44,896 nucleotides of DNA from an uncultured Porphyromonas sp. (GTDB taxonomy: Bacteria > Bacteroidota > Bacteroidia > Bacteroidales > Porphyromonadaceae), in the NCBI RefSeq assembly GCF_900541275.1, contig NZ_UQJH01000013.1, positions 1-44,896 on the forward strand. Reading direction: 5' to 3'. Positions 22,907 through 30,498 of the stretch are shown in pieces (the stretch's first letter is position 1; each line of letters opens with the position of its first letter). The translations under genes were made by a program, and so were the position numbers. The notes below the pieces were generated by a model. The model saw only the letters and a program-made list of their open reading frames with translations, did not search any database and was not told the DNA's origin.

Positions 22907-24665
22907 CGCTCCGGTCCACCACTGCGGTGCCGACGTTGATGAGCCGGCTGCTCGGGTCGTCGAAGAGCGGGGCATAGTCGTGCGATAGACGGACGAGATT
23001 GTCCCGCCAGACCAATTCCCTCACCGACAGGGCGTAGAGCAGCGGTGAGGGGAAGGTGTCAAAGGTATTCCCCTCTACCACCACCCGCCCGTGGTAGTAC
23101 TTACCCGGGACCACTCTCCTAAGCACAGGGAAGATGGAGATCACCCCCTCGGTAAACTGGTACCTTGCCGTCAGAGCGTTGACGAAGCGGTTGCCCGTGA
23201 TCAGCACCTCCTCGCACGGACCACTCTCGTACCACCCATTCGCATCGCCACTCAGGAGGATCGCACTGCCGTGGGTGTGGTCAAAGAGATTGTCCCGGCA
23301 GATGACCCGACGATGGGTCGAGAAGAGGGCTCCTCTAGCCCGATTGTCCCGCACGACGTTATTGGCAAAGTACACGGAGGGCATGGCGGAGTAATTCTCA
23401 AGGGCCATCTCGGCAGGCAGGTCATCGGGGAGGGGGTCGCTCAGTCGGATGACCTTGTGGTGCGGGTCCTTTGCCGAGATCGCACTGATCGTCGTCGTCA
23501 GCAGCGGGAGCAGCGTCTCTCGGTCTACGAGCCGGACCGTATCCCCGACGGAGCCCCAGGTGAGACCAAATGCCTGCGGGTGCGCAAAGGTGGCAAGCAC
23601 GCTTCTGTCCGGGAGCAGGCTGTCCACCCGCAGGTAGACGCCGTGGACGTTGATCGCATCGTCTGCCATACCCTCATAGAGTCCGTTGACGGATCGTATG
23701 TGACCGCGACAGTTGGAGAAGTGGGTGGCATCGGCCTGGAGGGTGAAGTACCGCTCGCTCCCCTCCCGCCGCTTGACGGCAAAGTGATCCAGTGAGATGT
23801 CTCGCGTGTCCTGTGCCACCAGCCCCATCCCGTCGGCAAAGTGGACCGTCACGCCCTCCAGCCCGATCCGCTCCGAGTCGATCACCGTGATCGCCGGCGT
23901 GGGTCGTGCCCCGCTCCTCAGGGCATACCGGTCCCCCACCTCAAGGTGAGGTGCCTCCGCCCAGCCCTTGATCTCCACCCGGTGCTCATCCAGCTGCCGG
24001 ATGGAGTGGGGGTCAAAGGCGACATCCGCCCGACCCGCCTTCATATGCCCATCGGACGAGAAAGGAAGCGCATAGCTCACCCGACTCTCCCGCCCCTCCC
24101 CGAGTAGCAGCAAGATCTTGCCATTATCCTCGATGCGAAACCGCGTCTCCTCCGGCAGTCTTGCCACCACCTCGTCGCCCTCCACGGCGAGGATCTCCAG
24201 CTGGGTGAGCGTCGGTGCCGGGTAGTCCAGCGTCAGCCCCGAGAGCGTCAGGTCGCCACACCCCTTGATCACCACCGGGAGCAGCTGCCCATGGAGGAGG
24301 AAGGTGACCCCCTTTGCCTCGATGCGGGTATGGTGCAGATTGTACAGGAATAGCGCCACCGCTCTCTCCGCGACGTGGTCGTGATTGGAGATAAAAAGGG
24401 TCTCTCGGGGGAGCGATTGCTCCCGGATCGTGTAGACGCCCGGAGCGAAGTGGATGACGAGACTGTCGCCCCTGGCGGAAACCTCTCTCGCCTGCTGCAG
24501 TAGCGCTGCGAAGCCTCTCCCGCTATCCTGACCGCTCACGGGACGCATCCCACAGTCAGCCGCCTCGAGGGTCGTGATGCTTGCTTCCTGCGCTGTGAGG
24601 CTCAGCCCCACCACGATACTGAGCACCCACGTGGCTACTATGGTGCCAATCTTTCTTTTCTTCAT
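22839..24665 (-). CDS. Secreted GH110-family alpha-galactosidase (alpha-1,3-galactosidase-like)
   Basis: About 608 residues. A signal peptide MKKRKIGTIVATWVLSIVVG ends near TAQEAS. The rest is a right-handed parallel beta-helix with family GH110 hallmarks: LFISNHDH near residue 100, FLLHGQLLPVV, LTLDYPAPTLTQLEIL, and the acidic active-site stretch GMADDAINVHGVYLRV with Asp335 and Asp336. GWYESGPC and the surrounding repeats are also typical. GH110 enzymes remove alpha-1,3-linked galactose from blood group B or linear alpha-Gal structures, so this protein probably trims host mucin glycans; which subtype it is cannot be told. I use the ATG at 24665; a TTG at 24674 is upstream. The last 22 codons overlap tadA on the other strand and end in a divergent tail (CPGKSETSAPGSRPQGCRR). 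Confidence 0.88.
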   Translation of the reverse strand: MKKRKIGTIVATWVLSIVVGLSLTAQEASITTLEAADCGMRPVSGQDSGRGFAALLQQAREVSARGDSLVIHFAPGVYTIREQSLPRETLFISNHDHVAERAVALFLYNLHHTRIEAKGVTFLLHGQLLPVVIKGCGDLTLSGLTLDYPAPTLTQLEILAVEGDEVVARLPEETRFRIEDNGKILLLLGEGRESRVSYALPFSSDGHMKAGRADVAFDPHSIRQLDEHRVEIKGWAEAPHLEVGDRYALRSGARPTPAITVIDSERIGLEGVTVHFADGMGLVAQDTRDISLDHFAVKRREGSERYFTLQADATHFSNCRGHIRSVNGLYEGMADDAINVHGVYLRVDSLLPDRSVLATFAHPQAFGLTWGSVGDTVRLVDRETLLPLLTTTISAISAKDPHHKVIRLSDPLPDDLPAEMALENYSAMPSVYFANNVVRDNRARGALFSTHRRVICRDNLFDHTHGSAILLSGDANGWYESGPCEEVLITGNRFVNALTARYQFTEGVISIFPVLRRVVPGKYYHGRVVVEGNTFDTFPSPLLYALSVRELVWRDNLVRLSHDYAPLFDDPSSRLINVGTAVVDRSATSCPGKSETSAPGSRPQGCRR

Positions 24666-24686
24666 ACTTCTCAATTACCCCATCGG

Positions 24687-24694
24687 CAAAAGTA
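24687..24694 (-). promoter_or_regulatory. -7 box TACTTTTG of the GH110 gene
   Basis: Matches TAnnTTTG on the minus strand; predicted start near 24682, giving a leader of about 17 nt. Confidence 0.55.
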
Positions 24695-24750
24695 GCCAAA
24701 AAGCGAACAACCGACAGCCCTCTCAGCGATCTGCGAGAGGGGGTTCTCTC

Positions 24751-24810
24751 GACCCTTGTGGGTCGCATCGGATGCACATAGCTCCGTCTGCGACCCGCAA
24801 GGGGGTTGCC
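24751..24810. repeat. Hairpin repeat left of the CRISPR array
   Basis: CCCTTGTGGGTCGCA pairs with TGCGACCCGCAAGGG (one G-U) around CGGATGCACATAGCTCCG. A near-identical direct copy lies at 26318-26376 on the other side of the array. Confidence 0.75.
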
Positions 24811-24873
24811 CTATGCGGATATGAGCGATGTTGTGGTCTGCGGGACAGACCGGACGGTTCGGATGCCCCCCCG

Positions 24874-25643
24874 ACATAAATCCTTGTTTTAATGGAATAT
24901 GGTCTGCGAGTAGGGGTCTTAGGATAGAGATGGACCGTGGCTTTAGAGGTCTTAATCCTTGTTTTAATGGAATATGGTCTGCGAGCGCCACTCGAGGTGA
25001 CGGAGGGGGCAAGGTGGAGTTGTCTTAATCCTTGTTTTAATGGAATATGGTCTGCGAGAAGCTTAAAGCAAAAGTAGAAATCCTAAAGCCAAATGTCTTA
25101 ATCCTTGTTTTAATGGAATATGGTCTGCGAGCAAATTTGCTCGTCCAGAATGGGATTACGACATGGAGCCTTAATCCTTGTTTTAATGGAATATGGTCTG
25201 CGAGGGCATCCTCTGGGAGCTCTTATGCTCCTATTTCTGGAGTCTTAATCCTTGTTTTAATGGAATATGGTCTGCGAGCTCCTCCATTCCATTGGAGGAG
25301 ATGCTTTCTATTCTTTCCGTCTTAATCCTTGTTTTAATGGAATATGGTCTGCGAGTTGTTCATATCATATCTACAATTATCTCTCAGCTGGGTCTTAATC
25401 CTTGTTTTAATGGAATATGGTCTGCGAGGTTCCCGTTGTGGATGACAATGGTCTTCCGCTTGTCTTAATCCTTGTTTTAATGGAATATGGTCTGCGAGAC
25501 ATAAACAAATCGCTTCGTACTGTTGAGAACTGTGTCTTAATCCTTGTTTTAATGGAATATGGTCTGCGAGTCAGTCTCAGGAACATGAGACTGTAGAAAC
25601 TCGTGTGTCTTAATCCTTGTTTTAATGGAATATGGTCTGCGAG
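24874..25643 (-). CRISPR. CRISPR array, 11 repeats and 10 spacers, no cas genes in the window
   Basis: 37-bp repeats lie at 24874, 24949, 25022, 25095, 25168, 25242, 25319, 25392, 25462, 25534 and 25607 (start positions). In the crRNA orientation (minus) each repeat starts CTCGCAGACC and ends GGATTAAGAC; the last eight bases ATTAAGAC resemble the ATTGAAAC-type 5' handle of type I-B and type III crRNAs. Spacers are 38, 36, 36, 36, 37, 40, 36, 33, 35 and 36 bp from left to right. Nine internal repeats are identical except for one base in the repeat at 25168 (T to C at its second plus-strand position). The leftmost repeat has four mismatches in its outer seven bases and marks the leader-distal end. 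The right flank is AT-rich with a -7 box, so transcription is leftward. The repeat itself has no stable stem. Subtype is therefore type I-B or III by repeat style only. Confidence 0.97.
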
Positions 25644-25760
25644 GGTCAAATCTGTGAAGATCTGTATGTGAGCCCTTTACGACCGAAAAAACCGCAGAAC
25701 CCTAAAATTTTGAGGGAAAACATGTACCTCTGAGTGCAAATATACAAAGGTTTTTTGAAT
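25644..25760 (-). promoter_or_regulatory. CRISPR leader with -7 box TATATTTG
   Basis: AT-rich flank of the leader-proximal repeat. On the minus strand TATATTTG (25744-25737) matches TAnnTTTG, predicting a start near 25732 and about 88 nt of leader RNA before the first repeat. The expected TTTG -33 box is not evident. Confidence 0.6.
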
Positions 25761-25995
25761 TGATTGTACAACGCGCCATCTCCACCTTACAATTTTTGGG
25801 TTTTTGGTCATTTTCACCCTCGCCGATAACCCGTTTAATTGGCTTCTGTATTGCTCAAGTGCGTCATCCTCAGCGATATGCCACCGCCTGTCGATCCCGC
25901 AGGGGCGAAGCCCCGTTGGGATCATCGTTTTTTAGCCTGCGTGTCGAGGCACGAAGTGCCGAAGACCGCGGGAGACGACGATGCTTTTAAGGTAA

Positions 25996-26059
25996 ACGAC
26001 CCCGCCAGGGTGTCGCACTTACCAGTAAGGCAATCAGTGCGACACCCTGGCGGGGTCGT
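25996..26059. repeat. Perfect 24-bp inverted repeat with 16-nt loop
   Basis: The arm ACGACCCCGCCAGGGTGTCG plus CACT (25996-26019) is exactly complementary to 26036-26059. Imperfect relatives: 1260-1325 (both arms) and 6727-6745 (one arm). Confidence 0.85.
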
Positions 26060-26317
26060 GGGATCGCTTGTAATGGCTGATCCACGGGTCTTCGGGGCTG
26101 CGCCCCTCGACCTGTGGCTACGAAGCGGGCACCCCTGCCGGGGTGCTTCTCCTCACGATGAGACGAAGGGCTTCTGTGCCACTCAGGTGCGTGTCCTTGC
26201 CCTATGCCTCAATCTCTTCTGCGGGTGGAGGATCCCGATAGGGATCCCCGCTTGATAGCCACAGGTCGAGCCGCGATAGCGGCGATGACCTGTGGACAGT
26301 TCAACGTCTTGACCTCA

Positions 26318-26376
26318 ACCCCTTGCGGGTCGCACCGGATGCACATAGCTCCCTCTGCGATCCACAAGGGTGCTTC
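26318..26376. repeat. Hairpin repeat right of the CRISPR array
   Basis: Direct copy of 24751-24810 with about ten differences; the shared core is CGGATGCACATAGCTCC. Several stem differences are G-U tolerant, one is a mismatch. Confidence 0.75.
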
Positions 26377-26422
26377 CCCAGCCCCTCAGACACCTGTGGT
26401 ACCCTCTCTGAGTGGGGCAATT

Positions 26423-26482
26423 CTTTTACCGATATTAGTGATCTCTAATATCGGTATTAGTGATCACTAATATCGGTATTAG
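26423..26482. repeat. Three palindromes at 22-bp spacing
   Basis: Units at 26423-26438 (CTTTTACCGATATTAG), 26445-26460 and 26467-26482 (both CTAATATCGGTATTAG), separated by TGATCT and TGATCA. Confidence 0.85.
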
Positions 26483-26568
26483 TTTTGTCTGAGAGCGACC
26501 GGTCAAGTAAGGTCCCTCTTGGGTGGGGAGCCTCTCAAGATCGGTGAGCTGTCCCGTGAGGTGGGAGC

Positions 26569-26607
26569 AAAAAAGAAGGGCTGTGACGCAGATGCGCCAC
26601 AGCCCTT
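26569..26607 (-). terminator. Intrinsic terminator of the M3 peptidase gene
   Basis: On the minus strand, stem AAGGGCTGTGGCGCA / TGCGTCACAGCCCTT (one G-U) followed by CTTTTTT. Confidence 0.9.
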
Positions 26608-26634
26608 GAGTCGTATGTATAGTGTATGAACTAC

Positions 26635-28779
26635 TTACTTGATGCCGCGAGCGGGGAGGAGAGCGGAGGCATCAGGGTGCTCCATGCCGGTGAAGGCGGT
26701 GAAGGCCTGATTCAGATCCACGGTGCGACCCTTGGAGAGGATCTTGTCGCGGAAGTCCTGTGCGACAGCCTGATTGAGCCATCCCTCACGCTCAAAGCGC
26801 TGAGCGATATTGACTGCCAGCACCTCCGTCCAGAGGTAGCTGTAGTAGCCGGAGGCGTAACCACCGCCCCAGACGTGGCTGAAGTAGGTCTGGAAGTAGC
26901 GGGGTACGATGGACTGCCAGGCGAGGCCCAGCTCCTGACGGCGGTTGAGATCCCACTGGGCGGCGGCAGCAGCGTCTGCCGGTACCTGATCAGGGGTCAG
27001 CATGTGCCACTGAATGTCCATCGTGGAGGCGATCAGATTCTCTCCGAGGGAGTAGGCAGCGAGATACTGGACAGACTGGAGCATCTTCTCCTTCAGCTCC
27101 TTCGGCATCGGCTCACCGGTCTCGTAGTGACGAGCGTAGTGGTCGAAGATCTCAGGAACGGTGGCGAAGTTCTCATTGAACTGGCTCGGCATCTCGACGA
27201 AGTCGCGCGGGGTATTGGTCCCGGAGATGCTGCGGTACTTGTTATTGGAGAGGAAGCCGTGGAGGGAGTGGCCAAACTCATGGAACATGGTGGTCACGTT
27301 GTCCCAAGAGATGAGGTTGGGCTGACCCTCGGGAGCCTTCGGGTAATTGCAGCAGTTGTAGATCACCGGCTTGGTGCCGTCAAAGGTGCTCTGGGTGACA
27401 AACTCGTCCATCCAGGCGCCCGGAGCCTTGGTGTCGCGGTGGAAGTAGTCGCAGTAGAAGATCCCGAGGTCGCTGCCGTCCTTATCCTTTACCGTAAATA
27501 CGTGGACATCATCGGCGTAGACGGGGAGGTCAAAGCGCTCCTCGAAGGTGAGACCATACGCGCGCTCAGCAGCGTAGAAGACGCCATTGCGGAGGACGGA
27601 GTCGATCTCGAAGTAGGGCAGTACGTCTGCATCGCTGAAGTGGAAGCGGTCCTCCTTCATCTTGGCAGAGTAGTAGGCGACGTCCCAGGGCTGGAGGGTA
27701 AAGTCGCTGCCCTCGGTCTTGCGGGCAAAGTCCTGGATCGATGCCATCTCAGCCTCAGCCTTGGGGACAAAGGACTCCTTGAGCTGGGTGAGGAAGTCGT
27801 TGGCAGCCTGCTCGGTGCCGGCCATCTGGTAATTGAGCGAGTAGCTGGCGTAGTCGGGGAAGCCGAGGAGCTGAGCCTGGCGTGCGCGGAGCTTGGCGAT
27901 CTCGGTGATCAGTGGCCAAGTGTTGGCTCCACTGACACCCTCGCCGTCGGCGCGGTGGATGGAGGCGTTGTAGACCTTCTCCCTCATGGCGCGGTTATTC
28001 AGCGATGCCATGATCGGCTGCTGGGTGGTGTTGGTCAGCACGAGGGCGTAGGTGGCCTTCTTGCCACGCTGCTCTGCATCAGAGCGAGCCTGTGCGAGCT
28101 GAGACTCGTTCAGTCCGTCCAGCTCTGCCTCATCGTCCGTCCAGACGGTCTGAGCGGCGAGGGCGTCGACAATGACGCGGCCAAACTCCGTCGTCAGCTC
28201 GGAGAGACGAGAGCTGATCTCCTTATACTCCTCGCGACTCTCCTCGGGGAGGGCAGCACCGTTTTTCTCAAAGCCCTTGTAGGTGTACTCCAGCAGGGCG
28301 CGATCCTCGCCCTGGAGCTGATCGAGCTGCGTGTCGTAGATCGTCTTGATGCGGGCGAAGAGCTTCTGATTGAGGTTGAGCTCATTGTCCCAGTCGGTGA
28401 GCATCTTGGATGCCTCGGTCTCGATCTTGCGCCGAGCATCGGTGCCGTCAGCGGAGACGAGCTTGAAGAAGACGCTGCTGACACGGTCCAGCATGGCGCC
28501 ACTCTTCTCGAGGGAGATGATCGTATTCTCAAAGGTGGGCGCCTCCTTATTGTCGGTGATCGCCTTGATCTCCTCACGCTGGAGGCGGATCCCCTCCTTG
28601 AATGCGGGGATGAAGTCCTCATCCTTGATGTTGGCGAAGTCAGGTGCCTGGAAGGGTAGCGTGCTCGCCTCGAGGAAGGGGTTGTCTGTCAGAGGCTTCT
28701 CCTTCTTGGAGTCGCATCCGGTAATGCCTATCAGGCTCATACATGCAATGCCTGCTAAGAGGGTTACAATTTTTTTCAT
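26635..28779 (-). CDS. dcp: M3 family peptidyl-dipeptidase (Dcp-like), lipoprotein
   Basis: A 714-residue zinc metallopeptidase that removes C-terminal dipeptides from oligopeptides. The start MKKIVTLLAGIACMSLIGIT leads into GC, a lipobox with Cys at about residue 22, so the enzyme should be lipid-anchored in the cell envelope. The zinc site is HEFGH (His500, Glu501, His504) with the third ligand Glu529 25 residues later, the M3 spacing. SHVWGGGYASGYYSYLWTE near the C-terminus is the conserved substrate-binding loop of the Dcp branch. The frame is open to 28812, but only the ATG at 28779 begins a proper lipoprotein signal. It has its own promoter and terminator and lies downstream of pabA on the same strand. 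Confidence 0.95.
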   Translation of the reverse strand: MKKIVTLLAGIACMSLIGITGCDSKKEKPLTDNPFLEASTLPFQAPDFANIKDEDFIPAFKEGIRLQREEIKAITDNKEAPTFENTIISLEKSGAMLDRVSSVFFKLVSADGTDARRKIETEASKMLTDWDNELNLNQKLFARIKTIYDTQLDQLQGEDRALLEYTYKGFEKNGAALPEESREEYKEISSRLSELTTEFGRVIVDALAAQTVWTDDEAELDGLNESQLAQARSDAEQRGKKATYALVLTNTTQQPIMASLNNRAMREKVYNASIHRADGEGVSGANTWPLITEIAKLRARQAQLLGFPDYASYSLNYQMAGTEQAANDFLTQLKESFVPKAEAEMASIQDFARKTEGSDFTLQPWDVAYYSAKMKEDRFHFSDADVLPYFEIDSVLRNGVFYAAERAYGLTFEERFDLPVYADDVHVFTVKDKDGSDLGIFYCDYFHRDTKAPGAWMDEFVTQSTFDGTKPVIYNCCNYPKAPEGQPNLISWDNVTTMFHEFGHSLHGFLSNNKYRSISGTNTPRDFVEMPSQFNENFATVPEIFDHYARHYETGEPMPKELKEKMLQSVQYLAAYSLGENLIASTMDIQWHMLTPDQVPADAAAAAQWDLNRRQELGLAWQSIVPRYFQTYFSHVWGGGYASGYYSYLWTEVLAVNIAQRFEREGWLNQAVAQDFRDKILSKGRTVDLNQAFTAFTGMEHPDASALLPARGIK

Positions 28780-28847
28780 ACGGATTCGTATTGATAAGGT
28801 GTTGAAGTCCATCTATGGAGTGAGTGTGTCGGTGACACAACTAGGGA

Positions 28848-28855
28848 CAAATGTA
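28848..28855 (-). promoter_or_regulatory. -7 box TACATTTG of dcp
   Basis: Perfect TAnnTTTG on the minus strand; predicted start near 28843, a leader of about 64 nt. Confidence 0.6.
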
Positions 28856-28910
28856 GCTATTTCTGTCCGGATAGTAAAAAGTGGGACGCTGACCCGGCTG
28901 CCGGAGCGCC

Positions 28911-29474
28911 TCAGAGAGATCGGCACCAGTCGCTGAGGAGGCAGGCGCCGTCGGGTGTGAGGATGCTCTCGGGGTGAAACTGCAGCCCGACGAGCGGGAG
29001 CTCCCTGTGCCGTATCGCCATCACCACCCGGTCCTCTACCGTCTCTGCTGTGACGGCGATCTGCGATCGGCTCACCTCGGTCTCACGAAGCGCCCAGCTG
29101 TGGTACCGCCCCACGCACATCGGGGGGTAGGTGCCGTCCCGCCACTCGATGAGCGACCCGACGCCATGCTGCGGGTGATCCAGCCGGTAGAGCTCCATGC
29201 CATAGAGCGTGCCGATCTGCTGGTGTCCCATACAGATCCCCAGCACCGGCAGCCCGGCGGGTCGCCTATGGAGGAAGTGGAGTACATCGGGGTGCTCCTC
29301 CACGACACCGGGTCCCGGGGAGAGGATCACCCCGTCTGCCCCCTCGAGGAGACCCGGTCGACTGAGCGCCTCCTCGGGCAGCACCTCGACCTCTGCCCGG
29401 CACTCCTCGCGGAGGATCTGGGCAAGATTGTAGACAAAGGAGTCTCGCTGGTCGATGAGATAGAGCTTTTTCAT
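28911..29474 (-). CDS. pabA: Aminodeoxychorismate synthase glutaminase subunit (or anthranilate synthase component II)
   Basis: A 187-residue class I glutamine amidotransferase. Motifs: LIDQRDSFVYNLAQIL at the start, ILSPGPG (oxyanion region), LGICMGHQQIG with the nucleophile Cys, and LQFHPESILTPDG with the His-Glu pair. It supplies ammonia from glutamine to the chorismate-using subunit. TrpG and PabA cannot be separated on sequence alone, but the divergent neighbours pabB and pabC and the absence of other trp genes point to pABA synthesis. Start chosen at 29474 (MKKLYLI); a longer frame to 29546 runs past the promoter box. Confidence 0.88.
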   Translation of the reverse strand: MKKLYLIDQRDSFVYNLAQILREECRAEVEVLPEEALSRPGLLEGADGVILSPGPGVVEEHPDVLHFLHRRPAGLPVLGICMGHQQIGTLYGMELYRLDHPQHGVGSLIEWRDGTYPPMCVGRYHSWALRETEVSRSQIAVTAETVEDRVVMAIRHRELPLVGLQFHPESILTPDGACLLSDWCRSL

Positions 29475-29497
29475 TGGTCCATGGGTTGATTCTCCCA

Positions 29498-29505
29498 CAA
29501 AGGTA
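29498..29505 (-). promoter_or_regulatory. -7 box TACCTTTG of pabA
   Basis: Perfect TAnnTTTG on the minus strand, one base away from the pabB box on the other strand. Predicted start near 29493. Confidence 0.6.
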
Positions 29506-29506
29506 G

Positions 29507-29514
29507 TACATTTG
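29507..29514 (+). promoter_or_regulatory. -7 box TACATTTG of pabB-pabC
   Basis: Perfect TAnnTTTG with TTG 18 nt upstream (29486-29488). The pabB ATG follows after only GTT, so the transcript is predicted to be leaderless. Confidence 0.6.
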
Positions 29515-29517
29515 GTT

Positions 29518-30498
29518 ATGCTTAGTGAGATAGTCCGGGATTTCAATCGACTGGGGGCGTCCGGGACCCCCTTCTACTTCCTCCTGAGTTATAAGGGGGA
29601 CGAGTGCTACATCGACATGGGTGACGGCTCGGGTGAGCAGGCTTTTTACCTCTCTGTAGAGGGGCAGGCCAATCGGCCCTTGGAGAGCCTCCCCTACGAT
29701 GGACCATTGGTGCCCCTCTCGCTCTCAGCTTATCCGGAGAGCTTCGAGCGGTATGCGGAGCGCTTCGGGGTGATCCGGGAGGGGCAGCTGCGGGGGGACT
29801 CCTTCCTCGCCAATCTGACGCTGCGGACAGCGGTGGACTTCAGCGGTGACCCGAGGGAGCTCCTGAGGCGGGTGCAGGCGAAGTATTGCGCCTGGGTGCC
29901 GGGGCGGTTTCTCTGCTTCTCCCCGGAGATCTTCGTCCGTATATCTGAGGGCGGAGAGATCAGTTCTTACCCGATGAAAGGGACGATCGATGCCACGCTG
30001 CCGGATGCGGCGGAGCGGATCCTCACCGACCCAAAGGAGCAGGCGGAGTCGGCGACGATTGTCGACTTGATCCGCAACGACCTCTCCTCGGTGGCAGAGC
30101 AGGTCCGGGTGCGGCGCTACCGCTATCTGGATCGCGTGGAGACGCGGGGTGGGGCGCTGCTTCAAGTGAGCTCCGAGGTAACGGGACAGCTGCCCGAGGG
30201 ATGGCGCGGTCGGCTGGGCGACCTGCTCGACCGGCTCCTCCCGGCCGGGTCGATCACCGGAGCGCCTAAGGGGGCGACCCGGGCGCTGATCGAGCAGGCG
30301 GAGAGACATGAGCGGGGATTTTACACCGGCATCTGTGGTCACTTCGATGGGAAGAGCCTCAACACGGGCGTGATGATCCGCTTCATCGAGCGGGATGGGG
30401 AGCACTATTTCTACCACGCCGGCGGAGGCATCACGATCAATAGCGACTGCCGGAGCGAGTATGAGGAGGTAATCGAGAAGATATACCTGCCCCTATGA
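29518..30498 (+). CDS. pabB: Aminodeoxychorismate synthase component I
   Basis: A 326-residue chorismate-binding enzyme; it lacks the long N-terminal domain of full-length TrpE/PabB, as short PabB proteins of this phylum do. Motifs: NLTLRT, FVRISEGGEISSYPMKGTID, IVDLIRNDLSSVA, LLPAGSITGAPKGAT and GFYTGICGHFDG with MIRF, all in the C-terminal chorismate-binding fold. The SYPMKGTID variant (K at the position discriminating PabB from TrpE) supports the PabB assignment. It makes 4-amino-4-deoxychorismate with PabA. The ATG at 29518 is preferred over TTG at 29512, which lies within the promoter box. Overlaps pabC by 4 bp (ATGA). Confidence 0.92.
   Translation: MLSEIVRDFNRLGASGTPFYFLLSYKGDECYIDMGDGSGEQAFYLSVEGQANRPLESLPYDGPLVPLSLSAYPESFERYAERFGVIREGQLRGDSFLANLTLRTAVDFSGDPRELLRRVQAKYCAWVPGRFLCFSPEIFVRISEGGEISSYPMKGTIDATLPDAAERILTDPKEQAESATIVDLIRNDLSSVAEQVRVRRYRYLDRVETRGGALLQVSSEVTGQLPEGWRGRLGDLLDRLLPAGSITGAPKGATRALIEQAERHERGFYTGICGHFDGKSLNTGVMIRFIERDGEHYFYHAGGGITINSDCRSEYEEVIEKIYLPL

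Larger units (their letters stand above)
25761..26568. repeat. Gene-free hairpin-mosaic island right of the CRISPR array
   Basis: No credible gene in about 800 bp. It holds CTTCTGTATTGCTCAAGTGC at 25844-25863 and a similar CTTCTGTGCCACTCAGGTGC at 26170-26189, like the right ends of the elements at 6893 and 13278; hairpins AGGGGCGAAGCCCC-like and GAGGCACGAAGTGCC; a perfect 24-bp stem at 25996-26059; the hairpin repeat at 26318-26376; and a 22-bp-period palindrome array at 26423-26482. Confidence 0.7.

Noticed and set aside
25047..25468. Open frames inside the CRISPR array
   Set aside because: Peptides repeat the translated CRISPR repeat (LILVLMEYGLR and NPCFNGIWSA); they are by-products of the array.
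25839..26255. Open frame in the island right of the CRISPR array (possible small toxin or cas remnant)
   Set aside because: It crosses a perfect 24-bp hairpin and other structured repeats; no Cas or toxin motif is seen.
26626..28659. Plus-strand open frame opposite the M3 peptidase gene
   Set aside because: Shadow frame; the minus-strand product has a complete lipoprotein signal and zinc site.
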